Origin: Holothuria scabra
Lineage: Eukaryota > Echinodermata > Holothuroidea > Aspidochirotida > Holothuriidae
NCBI GenBank assembly: GCA_037179385.1
Contig: CM074189.1
Location: forward strand, 27,589,648-27,653,647
Direction of reading: 5' to 3'
Length of the DNA stretch: 64,000 nucleotides
Shown: piece after piece, positions 12,119-23,259 of the stretch
Layout of the letters: the number at the start of each line of letters is the position of its first letter
Numbering within the stretch: the stretch's first letter is position 1
The notes under the pieces: generated by a model
Database searches by the model: none
The model's input: only the letters and a program-made list of their open reading frames with translations
What the model was told of the DNA's origin: nothing
Program-made: the position numbers and the translations under genes

Positions 12119-13756
12119 CTTCGCAGAAGGCTCGTTCCTCCCTTCAGATTTTTCCGTGCCCCCTCACTTCTCAAATTAGGTCAATAGTTAAGTCAACCGA
12201 CAAAAGATAACACACCCTCACTGAGACTCACTTTTCACCTAGACATACTAAAGCAATAGACGTTCCGTCAGATTCCTCCCCTGAAGATCCCCACCTGGGC
12301 TGTGCCACTGGATTCCACCCGCAAAAGCTCGCGCTTCGCGTTCGGTTTCACTTTACGCGCACCCCCCCCCCCTCGTATTTATATAAATTTATATATTCCT
12401 TTGCCCCTAGTTTTCTCCAATTTTGAAATTCTGACACCACTGCTTTGCAGGAGCTGCTGCCCACGCTTCGTGCTAGCTAATTATCTTTCTAGGATATTTA
12501 TCAAATCCGATCATAGTTAAAACATATTTTGATTGCTTATTTAGCATTTTACAATGTTGATACAATATTAACACCTCTTCCCTCTACCGCCAAGTCCAGC
12601 GGCCTTTTTCTTCTGGGTGCCCACGTATTAGGAAAAGAAGTATATGGTCTCAAAAGAAGAATTGCTTTCCCATTAAGGAACTTGAATTTGGTATTACGTA
12701 ATTCATTTGGGGCTCTTAGAAGAACCAACGTCGTTGGGGAGTTGAGAGGATGCAAAGTCTATTTCGTTATCGGCGGAGAGTGACGACTCAACTGACTATA
12801 AAGTGGTCCCATATCTTTAAGTCATTTTAGGCAGACGAGCAGTGGTCGTGAGGGGGTAAGTGGGTGCCATTTCCTTTTCTAGGTTCATGAATGCGAAACT
12901 TATTTCTTTTGAAAGTTTTATGAAGAAAAAAATAAACAAACAGACAAAACAAAAAACCAACCAACCAAACAAACAAAAAGCAAAAAATTGGGCAATTTCT
13001 TTGTCCCCATAAGTTTCTTGAGCTAGGGCCATGCCTCATCAGCATTTTACGAAAGGAACTATCCTGTGTCCTGTGTGTTCTTCTCCTGTGTGTTCATTAT
13101 CTCTATCTACTTTTATTACGAGTATTGGAGCTGCTTGGGTAACTTACAGTATCTAAGCAGCCATATTGTAATTGCCATTGGCAACTTACTGATTTAAGAG
13201 CTACTGTAGTGTACAGGTGGTGCACTGATGTCATAACACTGCATAACAGCGAGCGTTGTGACATCATGCTGGATGACCACAAACGTAATAGGGCGAATGA
13301 TAAGGGCTTTGTTTTACTTCGCGATCACTCGTTCCGTCACATCTCCCCCAAATTCTTTCATCAGGGAAACTTCTAGAACGGGGAGGAGCACAAATGTTTT
13401 TTTTTTTTTTTCTGATGGAATAACGAGTTATGAAAACCCATTCTCTGCCCTTTACATATGGCCGCAACGAAAAACTTGCCTTCCATCAATGACTGGGCGG
13501 TGTGCCGACGGATGACGTCAAGTGCATTACCTCCTTACCCATCCCGCTGTTCATATCCCCAGACAATTATCAACATTTCCATCAATTTGACTGATGCATC
13601 AGAAGCCGTGTCCTGGATTTTTCCAGGGGTGTTCGAAGTGTGATCCCCGTTCCTCATGAAAATGTTTGGAAATTCAAAGGTCCTGAAATTCAATTTTGTG
13701 CACTCTAGTATATAAAAAGACAGACTTTTCGGCAATGAAAATGGATGGGACTTGAA
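12119..13756. other. unannotated DNA with low-complexity patches
   Basis: Nothing convincing as a gene. The stretch 12930-12985 is an A-rich (caaa/ccaa)-type tract, and 13398-13412 is a T run. Several 60-97-codon open frames overlap on opposite strands and lack domains. Confidence 0.45.
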
Positions 13757-13759
13757 TTA

Positions 13760-14060
13760 AGCCAACTTTATTAAAATAAAAGGTTTTACCTCGGATGCCA
13801 AATCAAACTTCCTCCTTAAAAATTTCACTGGGGAATGGAGTCCTAACAGTCCTTCAAGGAGACGTGCAATCGACTTTTTCGGCTGGTCAACCGGTTTAGT
13901 ATCAAGCATTAATCCAAGTGGGAGGGAAGCAAGAGTGCCCGGAGAAAATGCCACGAAAATCAAGCCGGTTTTGAATTCATGCACATGTGAATCACGTTGG
14001 TTCACAGCAGCTGGAATAGACCACTCCGCCACTTCACTTCTAGTTGTCAAGCCCTCACAG
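13760..14060 (-). mobile_element. tRNA-derived SINE (minus strand)
   Basis: Reading the minus strand, a perfect Pol III box A, TGGCGGAGTGG, lies at 14031-14021. A near-perfect box B, ATTCAAAAC, lies at 13977-13969. The spacing suits a tRNA gene, and the start of the head resembles tRNA-Leu/Ser. Downstream (13942-13918) is ccgggcactcttgcttccc followed by tcccac, which from memory resembles a central domain shared by many marine-invertebrate SINEs. The unit appears to end near 13760 in an A/T-rich tail. A 97-codon minus-strand open frame overlaps it and is best read as translated SINE. The promoter boxes are clear; the family is not identified. Confidence 0.65.
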
Positions 14061-14835
14061 GAAATGTTGTGTAGTCCACATCCGCAACCTCGACTTAGGG
14101 TGCGCTTTAACTAGTGACGACTAGTGATGGCGCTATACACCTGTGCTGCTTTGATATAATGGAGAATAACTATATTAAAAATTACAAATTAAAATTTTTA
14201 GGCACTTTTGAGGTAACGTGCTTAGTGTAGTTCATTTGGTTGGATGATAAGACACACCTGACTTGTAAGGATAACCGCACTCGTGACGCATTACATGTTA
14301 AAGTTGGCGTTTCGTTTTTTTTTTTTTTGGTGGCCAAGAGCAAGGGGTGTGGACCCCTGGACCTCCCTCAAACCGCACATGTGCGTAAACGTATTCCTAA
14401 AGCATGTCAAATATAACATGTGGAAAGCAGTCAGGAATTCATTTGAAATAGCTTTGAGAATCACTCCAAAGTTTTCAATTTGCCCAATTTGTTCTGATTC
14501 TCCAATTTGCCCAATTCCGGCTTCGCATCTTTCATCACCCGCGGTTGGTGCGCTCAAAAAAAAATAAGTCCCCAAAGTGTAGCCTCAAATTTTTATCTTT
14601 TTTTTTTTCAATTTGGAATTGGAGTTATACCACCGATTGCCTCTCCCATGTAAAAATACCTATTTGCCCCCAAAACAGTTTCTTGGCGATGCAGTTTCTC
14701 TCAGACTAGAAGAGGGAATTAGAAGCCCGTTTAGAGGCGGCTTTGTGAACCTAGGCATCTCTAGACTCTGTGCCCCCACCCCCACCCCAACCCCCCAATC
14801 ATGCCTCCATGAATTGTTTCTTATGTGTATCTTGT
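14061..14835. other. unannotated DNA
   Basis: No gene is supported. The stretch contains T and A runs at 14317-14329 and 14557-14565, and a short gactagtga direct repeat near 14117-14126. Confidence 0.45.
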
Positions 14836-14843
14836 TCAGCAGC

Positions 14844-14940
14844 AGTCCTACCGTGACAAGGTGGCCATAGGTTGTGTAGAAATCTTACACCTGGTCTTGG
14901 GTATCACTTTCATCTGCATCCGGTTGTGGACCTTGTTTAA
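14844..14940 (+). CDS. possible orphan exon with a membrane helix (uncertain)
   Basis: A pyrimidine-biased tract ending in ttgttcag precedes about 14841. The open frame continues to a good donor-like AAGC/gtgagt at about 14941. The encoded segment contains a hydrophobic stretch (LHLVLGITFICIRLWTLF) preceded by charged residues (RDKV), like a transmembrane helix. Codon third positions are unusually G/C-rich compared with surrounding DNA, and the frame stays open to 15202. No family is recognised and no neighbouring exon was found. It may be an exon of an unseen gene, a pseudo-exon, or chance. Confidence 0.25.
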
Positions 14941-15019
14941 GCGTGAGTACAATGATGTTATCCATTGCCACAACTGCCTGTTGGCCATGGACACGCTGAT
15001 GCAAGTTACACCTGTATTT

Positions 15020-15290
15020 GCCCACTGCTTTAAGTGTTTTTGCCTTCGAGCGTGTTGTTTTGTCTTCGGACGTGTTGTTGCCTTTCGGGCGTGGGCTTTT
15101 TTCTTCGGTCCTGGGGTTGCCCTTAAGCGTGTTTTGTTGAGTTCAAGCTGGTTTTATTCGGATGTGTTTCAATTTGAGCGTGCCGTGCTGGGGTGGTTTT
15201 AGTTTTGCGGTTGTTGGATGTTGTTTTGTGACGGCGGGTGTGGGTGTTGGTGGGTAGTGGGGTGTGGCGTTTCCTTTTATAAGTTTGAGA
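15020..15290. repeat. G+T-biased degenerate ~20-bp repeat
   Basis: The + strand is strikingly rich in G and T and poor in A. Variants of cttcggacgtgttgttgcc recur four or five times between 15035 and 15145, followed by a gtgtggg-rich stretch to 15265. The strand asymmetry is what stands out; the function is unknown. Confidence 0.5.
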
Positions 15291-16180
15291 CCGACTTTTT
15301 CGTTCCGATATCTGTGTGGATGTTCAGTGGTTAGCCGTGTCGATTTTGTCCGATCCGACCGGTTTGAGTTTTCCATTTTTCCGGGTGCTTGTTGCCACTA
15401 TACGTTTAGAAAGAGGAATTTCACGCACTCTCAGGTATGACGGTGTGAATTGAATGTTACAAAATGTCCAAGAACTAAAGACAAAATTTTCCCCATTCGA
15501 CCACCCAGGTTTTCTTACATTTTAAGTTTCACACTTTCCAAAGTAGCCTCACTCATATTCCAGGGGTCGCAATGATTACGGAAAGGAATTCCCCACTTGC
15601 TACCCAACAAACGGAACTTTCCGGTATTGACTGATAGACTGATAGGAAAATCAAGCAATCTATACCCTTTATCTGTTTATCCTACTTACATTTTCAGTTT
15701 TCATTTGAAGTATATCCCTCTTTATATCCTTGATGGTATGCCCAGGGAGTGGCTGTCTCCCTGGTTACACAATTATAAGCTATATTTATGGGCTCATTTG
15801 TTCTCCTGCACGTATATAGTCCCTACAGGGAGCACATGTTTGATATGTTATAGAAAGAGATGGGGTCATTTGTAAACGGTTTATAAAGTATAAGGATCGA
15901 AAGTACCAGTTGTTAAAAATACGGCTAGAGCAATTTAGGGGAAATTATGGACTTAAGAAGCAGTGAGACGCATGGTTTTCGGTCAAAACAACGTTTGAGT
16001 ACGAATAATTAATCTTTGAGCTGCAAACGTCTTCAGGTACGGTAATTGACAGTGCGACAAGTAAACAGCATAAGCTTTAATGGGAGAGGTAGCTTGCACC
16101 TGACGAAAACATCGACAAGCTTTTAGGAGTCAGTTTCGTTTTAAGCTTATACCAGCATGCTGGTGTGAGCTGTTGCAGCG
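15291..16180. other. unannotated DNA
   Basis: No gene or clear repeat recognised. Confidence 0.45.
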
Positions 16181-16182
16181 TC

Positions 16183-16262
16183 ACTCTATCTATCTGTCTG
16201 TCCGTCTCCTTGTCTGTCTGCCTGTCTGTCTGTCCGTCCGTCCGTTCATTCATCCATCCGCA
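16183..16262. repeat. (TCTG/TCCG/TCTA)n tetranucleotide microsatellite
   Basis: An imperfect tetranucleotide array runs from tctatctatctgtctg to ttcattcatccatccg, with several variant units. An overlapping minus-strand open frame rich in Asp-Arg-Gln-Thr is simply this repeat translated. Confidence 0.9.
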
Positions 16263-16745
16263 TTTGTTGAAATACTTTTCCTCCAACATGCTATCACGGA
16301 TTTGCTTGAAATTTAGGCGTAATGTTTTCTAGGTAGTGAGCTGTCTGGTGTCCTCAGGATATTTTTCCAAGGTCCCCGGTGGGCCGTTTCTCCTACAGAT
16401 TTTCCGCTACACTCTTGAATGGTTGGTCAATAATGATATTCAATTAGTGGTACCTGTTTGGTGTTCAAGAATTTTGGATCCGTAGCAAGTTGGACCCGAT
16501 GGCACATTTTGCTACAGGTTTTTTACGATGAATGTGAACATAGTAGACAGCGTAACATAATGATGCTTGGTTAGTTGTCTGTGCATTATGTTCTTGGAGT
16601 TTTCTTCAAAGATCCTACATTGGCCGTGCGACTTATTGTACGAAATTCTACAAAATTTTTTTCCTTTGATCAGTTGTTTTGTACAATTTTGGGGGTTTTT
16701 CATTGATATCTTTTTGCGGTACCTTTGAAATGTTCATGAATATCC

Positions 16746-17503
16746 ACGGACTTCCTGTATACATGGACAAAGCATGTAACACGTACGTCCTATCCACAGA
16801 ATGTCACCACCGACTGGGACAAAAAAGCCGCACCAAGATGGCCGCCTTGAAGCTCTAAATCGTCTGATTTGACGATGACTCCGTGATATTTCAAACAAAA
16901 GTTTAACTTGAATGAGAAACAATATCATATTCCTGCAATAATTGTGGTGATCTTGACCTTACCTAGTGTAAGTTCGAAAATATGTTAAAGGAGCTCATTT
17001 TAATATCCATAACTTAAGAGGGCCTTAAAGGGTCACTTCCACATGACAATGCTTGGAGGTAGCATAACAAGTCAAGTTTCAAGTCCAAAAGTCACAGAAA
17101 ATGTTAAAATTTTGAATTTTCTAGTGTCATGACTTGAAACGGTTTTGTACATTATTTGAAAAAGTGTCTGGTCACGAATTTTTGAAAACCGACTTGAACC
17201 GTTTATTACTCACTCATAAAACAATTATTTGTATGTAGGATATGGGGATTTTCTAAGATTGACCATGTCATTGATACGTGAAGAACACTTAACATGTTTG
17301 GAAAAAATTGTTGAATTTCATGAACCAATGAAACTCAATGAGCCGCTTTAACTTTCTTGCAATATCTGTTGATTTACTTGAGTAAGTTCAAACGTTCACA
17401 CAAAACCATAGCAGACAGCTATCTTGGTACTCTTTTTCTGACACGTACGGTAGCGACAATACACCGTGTGTATGCTCTGTCCATGTATAGGAAGTCCGTG
17501 CAA
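16746..17503. mobile_element. ~760-bp inverted-repeat element
   Basis: The left arm near 16746 reads cacggacttcctgtatac, then atggacaaagcatg. The right arm near 17465-17503 in reverse complement reads cacggacttcctatacat, then ggacagagcat. Roughly 35-40 bases align with a few gaps. No target duplication was found and no transposase frame is present, so the class is undetermined. Confidence 0.6.
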
Positions 17504-18485
17504 ACATCAGAACTAAGGCCCAAAATGGCGCTGGGGTCATACTTGCGACATACTTTTCACCCTTCTGTCAATTAATGTTCAATGAGTTGGTTGGCAGCCT
17601 GGTGCAATAATGCTTTGTTATTGATCTGCTTCTGGTATCCTGAAAGTGCTGTTTAAAAATCCCATGTGGGTCATACTGCATGGCTCATTTTATGATATAT
17701 TCAAAATCCCTTACACTAACTCATATTTTGTGCGATGTAAGTGATGGTTTGTCATAATGATAGTCAGTGGTGCCTTTGCGTGTGAACAAATTTTACTGAA
17801 GATAGCACAGAATATATTTTATCGGAAGGCTGCCTTCATGGGTGTTAGAGAATTCGAAATCGTTAAACTATTATTACACTTGTACTAGTAAAGACAACTG
17901 ATCCTTAGTTGGACGTATGAGCTTCTGCACCACTGGTCCTCTGGTTTCTTTTTCTCTTCTGTTTTAACATGTAAGTTGTACGTCAATGAAAGATTCGGTG
18001 GTCATATGCTACCGTAGGAATATATTTTGCAGGAATATGGGTCAGAAATATGTTTGTGAGGGGGCGCTATCGCCAAAGCTATTGATCAGCACACCGAACT
18101 CGGTGAAATCCTTCCGTCTCGCGAACTTCTTTATTTTCGACGATCAATGTGTAGCAGTAGCAATGCGAAGGTTGTGCACGTATCGTGATAGGGGAGACGT
18201 CGAGTTTTCTACAGCTGGCTGGTTCAAGTATATCATTGAAAAATCCCGAACCATGGTTTTGTCCAGTTTGACAAAGTGATACCATAACTGGGTTGTTCAT
18301 TTGAAGCTTAAACTCTTCATAACTATGAAAATGCAATGACTCATGTCCATGGATTAATTTAATTAGTTCATATACGTTAAGTCTATTAATTGATTTAGTT
18401 GGTGGAAATTTCTTCAGATAGGACCAAAGACCCTATTCATGTTATGTGCCTTGAGTGCTAAGATTACATAAAAAAATTTTTCTCC
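17504..18485. other. unannotated DNA
   Basis: No gene is supported. The 97-codon frame at 17986-18279 has no recognisable domain. Confidence 0.45.
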
Positions 18486-18781
18486 ACACTCTAAAACAAA
18501 AGATTGAACTCAGTCACTCTCTAATAGAGTGAAAAGTGTGAATTCACTTCACTGGAGTGTTAATTACCTCCAAAAATTGTGAAAACTCACTCTTTCACGA
18601 GTGCCTGGCGCGATCATTTTTGTTGGAGTGGTCTCCGTATGCACTCCATCAAGAGTGAAACTTCGCTCCTTTAGATAATTGAATTTTACTCTTTTTAGAG
18701 TGAAGTTTAGCCTATTTGGAGTGAACCCTTTGACTTCACCTCTTCGATGAGTGAGATTTCACTCCTTTCATTTTGAGAGTG
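18486..18781. mobile_element. MITE, CACTCTAAAA terminus, degraded
   Basis: It begins CACTCTAAAACAAAAG and ends ttttgagagtg, an inverted match of the first bases. The interior is packed with agtgaa and cactc words in both orientations, like the better preserved copy at 53149-53532. The arms have diverged and the flanking duplication is not clear. Confidence 0.65.
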
Positions 18782-19235
18782 CACCAGGACAAGAGGGAAT
18801 CAGCCTTGACTATACCCATCTGCCCACCTACGTAGTAAGGTGCCCTCACGTCAAAGCCGAAATCCGCTGGGTTTCTGCCGATTACATAAAAATTATTGAT
18901 CTCAGAAAAATGGGGGTAATGCATTTGCATGGAATCTACCACACCGTCCCATTTTTACTGAAATAAAAAGAATCGCAAATCGCTCCTCTATCAAACAGCA
19001 GTAAATATCAACTTTCATGTGACCGCATTTTTTTATTTTCTCTCTCTTTTCTTACAAACTAAAACTTAACTATAGCAAAACTTAATTTAGAGTATTTAGA
19101 AGTTGGCATGCTAACGTACTTGAAGAGTTTAACCTTTTATATCGGTGATGTGTATATCACTCCAACGGACCAGGCTAGTAACCGTTGTGTATTGGTGTAA
19201 TGGTCACATGGAGTGACGTGCGTTAAGTTTTCTCT
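18782..19235. other. unannotated DNA
   Basis: Nothing supportable. Two open frames on opposite strands overlap the edge of the preceding MITE. Confidence 0.45.
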
Positions 19236-19246
19236 GAGGGCGCAGG

Positions 19247-20652
19247 GGAAAAGACGTATGTTGAGTGATCGCCGGCCTTGGGGCCGAGGGTCCCTTTTAA
19301 AATTTTTGCCTTTTCAAGGAGCCTAGATGCAAAATGGCGCAAGATTTTCGACTTTGACAGGAAGAGTCTTGAAAGTTGCATTGCGGTGGTTAATGAGAAT
19401 TAACCTGAAAATTTTGTGACTTGCACGCAGATTTAATGCCATGCACGCTACCTTTTTGATGTAAAATTTTGTTTCTAAATCTGCGTTCTTTGAAGAGTCA
19501 AAAGAAATGAGCATCAGTGATCGGCATTGGCGTGCGGGAGCATTTCAGTTTTTGGTCTTTCTTATATCTAAAAACGTAATTCTGCCATAAAGACTATACT
19601 AAAGAGGAACACCATCATGAGTTGGCACGAAGCGTACAGAAATTTTCGAAATATCGGCCCCTCAGATGGCTGGCAATAGCATTTCACGGAGTGCGTAAAC
19701 GTAGAATCTAAGCATTCGTTATCTTTTTTTTTTTGTCGTTTGCATAAATTGCTCACCTAAACATAAGTTGGCAAACTGAAAATTGGTCAGAAAATAATTA
19801 AAAAATAGTCCCGAAAAATGTAATGTTGCCCGAAAGACTATATAAGCGTAGCGCCACCATTTATTGAAGATGAGCGTACAGAAAATTTAAAAATCGTGAC
19901 CCCTCAGATGGTCAAAAATTGCGTTTTCATGCGTGTAAAGATTATCTAATCAGTCTTTTTAAGCTTTCTTTTGCAATAAATACACAGCAACTTGCTACAC
20001 TAAAAGGATTAGAAAATTTCAACATAAAATGTTCCGCTACCATTAAATTAAATGGTCTTGATTCTTTGCGGGGAAAACTACAACGGAATTGAAAATATGC
20101 TAATGTTTCTCAACTGTGACTCTTGGCAAAGTTCAAGATCCGCTGAATTGATAAAATTGTCTGTATGACTGCCCGAACTCTGGCTATAAATAATTTTACT
20201 GTTAACATCTTTCGAATGATAAATGGCAAACTATTGTTAACAGTACCTTGCCTCCACCCATGTCCCCGTCTCGTACGACTATGCCAGCCAGGGGACGAGT
20301 CACGTGGATTGACCCCTCCCTTTGAAATTTTTTGAAAAAGGTGTCCTTACATGCAATCTGGTGCCATGCACAGATGCTACCTTTTTTGAAGTAAAATTCA
20401 AATTTGACAAATTTGCGTATTTTTAGGAGTTAAAAAATGGCATTCCTGAGGGGCCCGGGGGGGGGGGGATTCCATTCTCTTCGGAAGTTTACGAGATATA
20501 ATGTGTCCTTACATGCAATCTGGGGCTCTATGTCTTACCTTTTGAAGTAGAATTTGGGTTCCTAAAGTACCCCGCATTTTTAGGATCTAAAAAAAAAATG
20601 GTGTCCGTGAGGGGCGCTTGGCCCAATGGCTCCCCCTTCGTATACGCGACTG
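19247..20652. mobile_element. hAT-related element debris with repeated modules
   Basis: The stretch starts with gtatgttgagtgatcgccgg, a sequence also present inverted near 45345-45368. It contains two hairpin modules (about 19585-19690 and 19835-19940) and two tandem copies, 162 bases apart, of a module starting gtgtccttacatgcaatctgg (20341 and 20503); an older copy of part of it is at 19440-19510. The right end at 20652 reads CAGTCGCGTATACGAAGG in reverse complement, like a hAT terminus. The left end and target duplication were not found, so this may be more than one element. Confidence 0.5.
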
Positions 20653-20706
20653 CGGGTCACATGACTATGACTACTTAAATTTAGAATTTCTGCCTATCTT
20701 CGATGA

Positions 20707-21301
20707 CTTGTGTTAAATATTTGGGTAGGATACGCCCATACTTATCGAACGATGCTGCTTAATTCCGTTAACCATGCCTTGGTTGCATGCAAGGTTGATA
20801 ATTGTAATTCGCTGTTGGCTGCATGGCCTTCCTTTGTCTACTTTAAAACCCATTCAAAGGGTTATTCATATAACTGCTCGTGTTGTTTCCAGATGTCCAC
20901 AGCTTACCCATGTTACCACCTATTTGAATTCTCTACATTGGCTCGAAGATGATTCTCGTACTCAGTTTAAAGTATAATTGCTCATAAGTAACTGTTAAAT
21001 AGTAATGTTTCCTACATGAAAGAACTGGTTTGACCTTGTCAAACCATACCTGGTCTGAGGTTAGCAAGCAACCAATTTCTATCAGTGCCTCGAACCTCTC
21101 TCGGTTATGGTGATCAATGTTTTCTGTCTTTGCATGTAAATTATATAATAAGCTCTCTCTTGAGATCCGTAATTCTCCAACAATTAAGTGATTTAAATCT
21201 TAACTAAAAACTTACTTATTTAGGTCTTCTTTAAGAATAGTTTTTTTTTTTCAAGCACTTTGGACCTTCGTGGAAAAAGCGATATGTAAATATCTGCAAT
21301 A
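20707..21301 (+). pseudogene. LINE 3' end, reverse transcriptase remnant (L2/CR1-like)
   Basis: Translating in shifting frames gives the conserved C-terminal signature of non-LTR retrotransposon reverse transcriptases: a YLGRIRPYLS-like block near 20720, a DNCNSLL block near 20800, RVIHITARVVSRCPQLTHV near 20862, and LHWLEDDSRTQFKV near 20935. Farther down, LKTYLF lies near 21207. A 3' tail with a caagcactttgg motif and gcgatatgtaaatatctgc ends near 21301, as in L2/CR1-like elements. At least one frameshift separates the first blocks from the rest, and the 5' part is missing. It is a dead 5'-truncated insertion. Confidence 0.75.
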
Positions 21302-23259
21302 TATGTGTGTATACACCTTCTGAAAGAATCATTTTGCTGTAGATTCTGCTGATCATGAAATATGCAACGCATAGTCTGCTTTTGAAATATGCATTTGGGG
21401 AAGGATGCATGTTTTGACTAAAGAGGGAGCGGTGCGATATTGTTACTATCTAAGCAGATCATTTGCCACCATGGGTTGGCACGAATCGTGCACGAAATGC
21501 AAAAAGAAAAAAAAAAGAAACCTCGAAAATAAGTTTAAACCCCCAAAGCCGCAAGCTGGATCCGCCCCTTGCCTGTGAAAGGACGTGTACATATTCGATG
21601 GTAGATGTTTCGAACTTTGTCTCACAGACTTAGTCGGTGTTATCCCACGAGAAAGAATGTTCTCCGGGAGGTTCAAGAAGCAAAAGGCCCACGAGACAAA
21701 AGTCCGCGAGAATGGTCTCGTAATCCTTTTTACATTTTTGGTAATGAAAAATGACGTTCCTATGTAAGGACCAGAGACCGCATATAAGATAAGCTCTGAT
21801 GCTGAATATCTGGATTACCAGGGTCAAAGGTTAAGAGAACCCCAGGTAATGGAAGTAAGTTGTAAATATAAAGCACATCACAGTGTCTAACCATGGGATT
21901 ACGACCTTGAACATCAGCATCAATCACCTTTTTTTTATTCACACCTGTAACAATGACAATTTTCTTTTTATGAATTATTCATAAGTTTTTGTGGGCGCAG
22001 GGAAGGAATCGAATGGGGGATTGCTCCAGGAATATAACAAGGACTTGATGAAAAAAATCCAAGACATAGGAGTTTGAAGGTAGAAAATGATTAGATACAA
22101 CTGACAAAGCCAGACTTAGGTGGCGCTTCACTCCCGTAGTTTACATCCAGGTTTCGTCTTCTTTGCAAATCCATGGCTACACCACTCCCGTAAAAAGCTC
22201 CAACATTTAGCAATTAAGGACTTTTCCTTAAGAAAGAATTCCACCGATTTGGTCAATCAAAGTTTTGAACCCCGGATTTTCTTTCTTCTATGGACCCCAC
22301 GTCAGTTACTGCAACGTTAATTGGTAAATGGACACATGGGTTGCATAGAGTGTTTTCTCGTGACAAAAGTGGTTAGCCACGCCCACTTCCAGGCAAAATT
22401 GCAGACACCATGCCCGTCGTCAGCTGTTTCTCAGGTAACTACACGCCACTCTACCACAGATTTTGTCCGCCTACATGTAATCAGGGAGTTGCCAGAGACT
22501 CCTTGTTTTAAGGAAAGAAACAGTCAGGGGGAATTTCCCTATGAGGTAACAAACTTAAGTAAATATGGTAGAATGAGTAAGTAGGCTGGGTTGAAGGAAA
22601 TGAATAAGCTTATGCATAAAAGAAACGTTTACAGTTTCCTTAATAGTTATCTTAAAATTCAATCTCGTTTAGAGGAAATGATCTTTTATCTTATGAAAAT
22701 CATAGCAAAGTCTAAGAATGGAAATATTAGTATAGGCCTACACGTACACTACATGTGGCGCATAACAGCTTTTACCAAATTTGGAAAAGTCACGTGATGG
22801 CGGTTTTGAGCCTGTATAAAAATGATTTATGACACTCTTGAAATTTGTAGTGTTTGTACAGTTCATAATAGTCCCACTCGTCACTCATGGGTACGGTGAC
22901 ACATAAGAGCTTCATTGCTTCATACAATTTACATAAATCAATTACCATGAAAGGCAATTAGTCAAATATTTGTTCAGACAACAGAGACTGTTTGAACAAA
23001 GGTATTTATCTTTTTCTTTCACAAAATTAGAAGAGAAAGTTGTTTGAAAGTACAACGAGTCACCGTTAAGGAAGTAAATTATGTGTGTAGCAACCCTTTG
23101 TATACAATACATTAACATCAGGTACACTGGTATATATCATGGGCTTTAGCACTATTTAAAGTTCCCCGTTCTTTCGTTTTATTCTACATGTGAAACATTC
23201 TTTATCAAATTAAAGGTCCGGTCCGCAATGGGTACGCAAGACTAAGGAATCGCCCTAAT
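21302..23259. other. unannotated DNA with a hairpin-module fragment
   Basis: A partial copy of the hAT hairpin module (taagcagatc, then gccaccatgggttggcacg) lies at about 21450-21490. No gene is supported; open frames of 60-87 codons at 21585, 22120, 22321 and 22591 lack domains. Confidence 0.45.

Noticed and set aside
13757..14050. 97-codon minus-strand open frame with protein-like composition
   Set aside because: It overlaps Pol III boxes A and B and a SINE central domain, so it is a SINE, not a gene.
16077..16289. Asp/Arg/Thr/Gln-rich open frame
   Set aside because: It is a translated tetranucleotide microsatellite.
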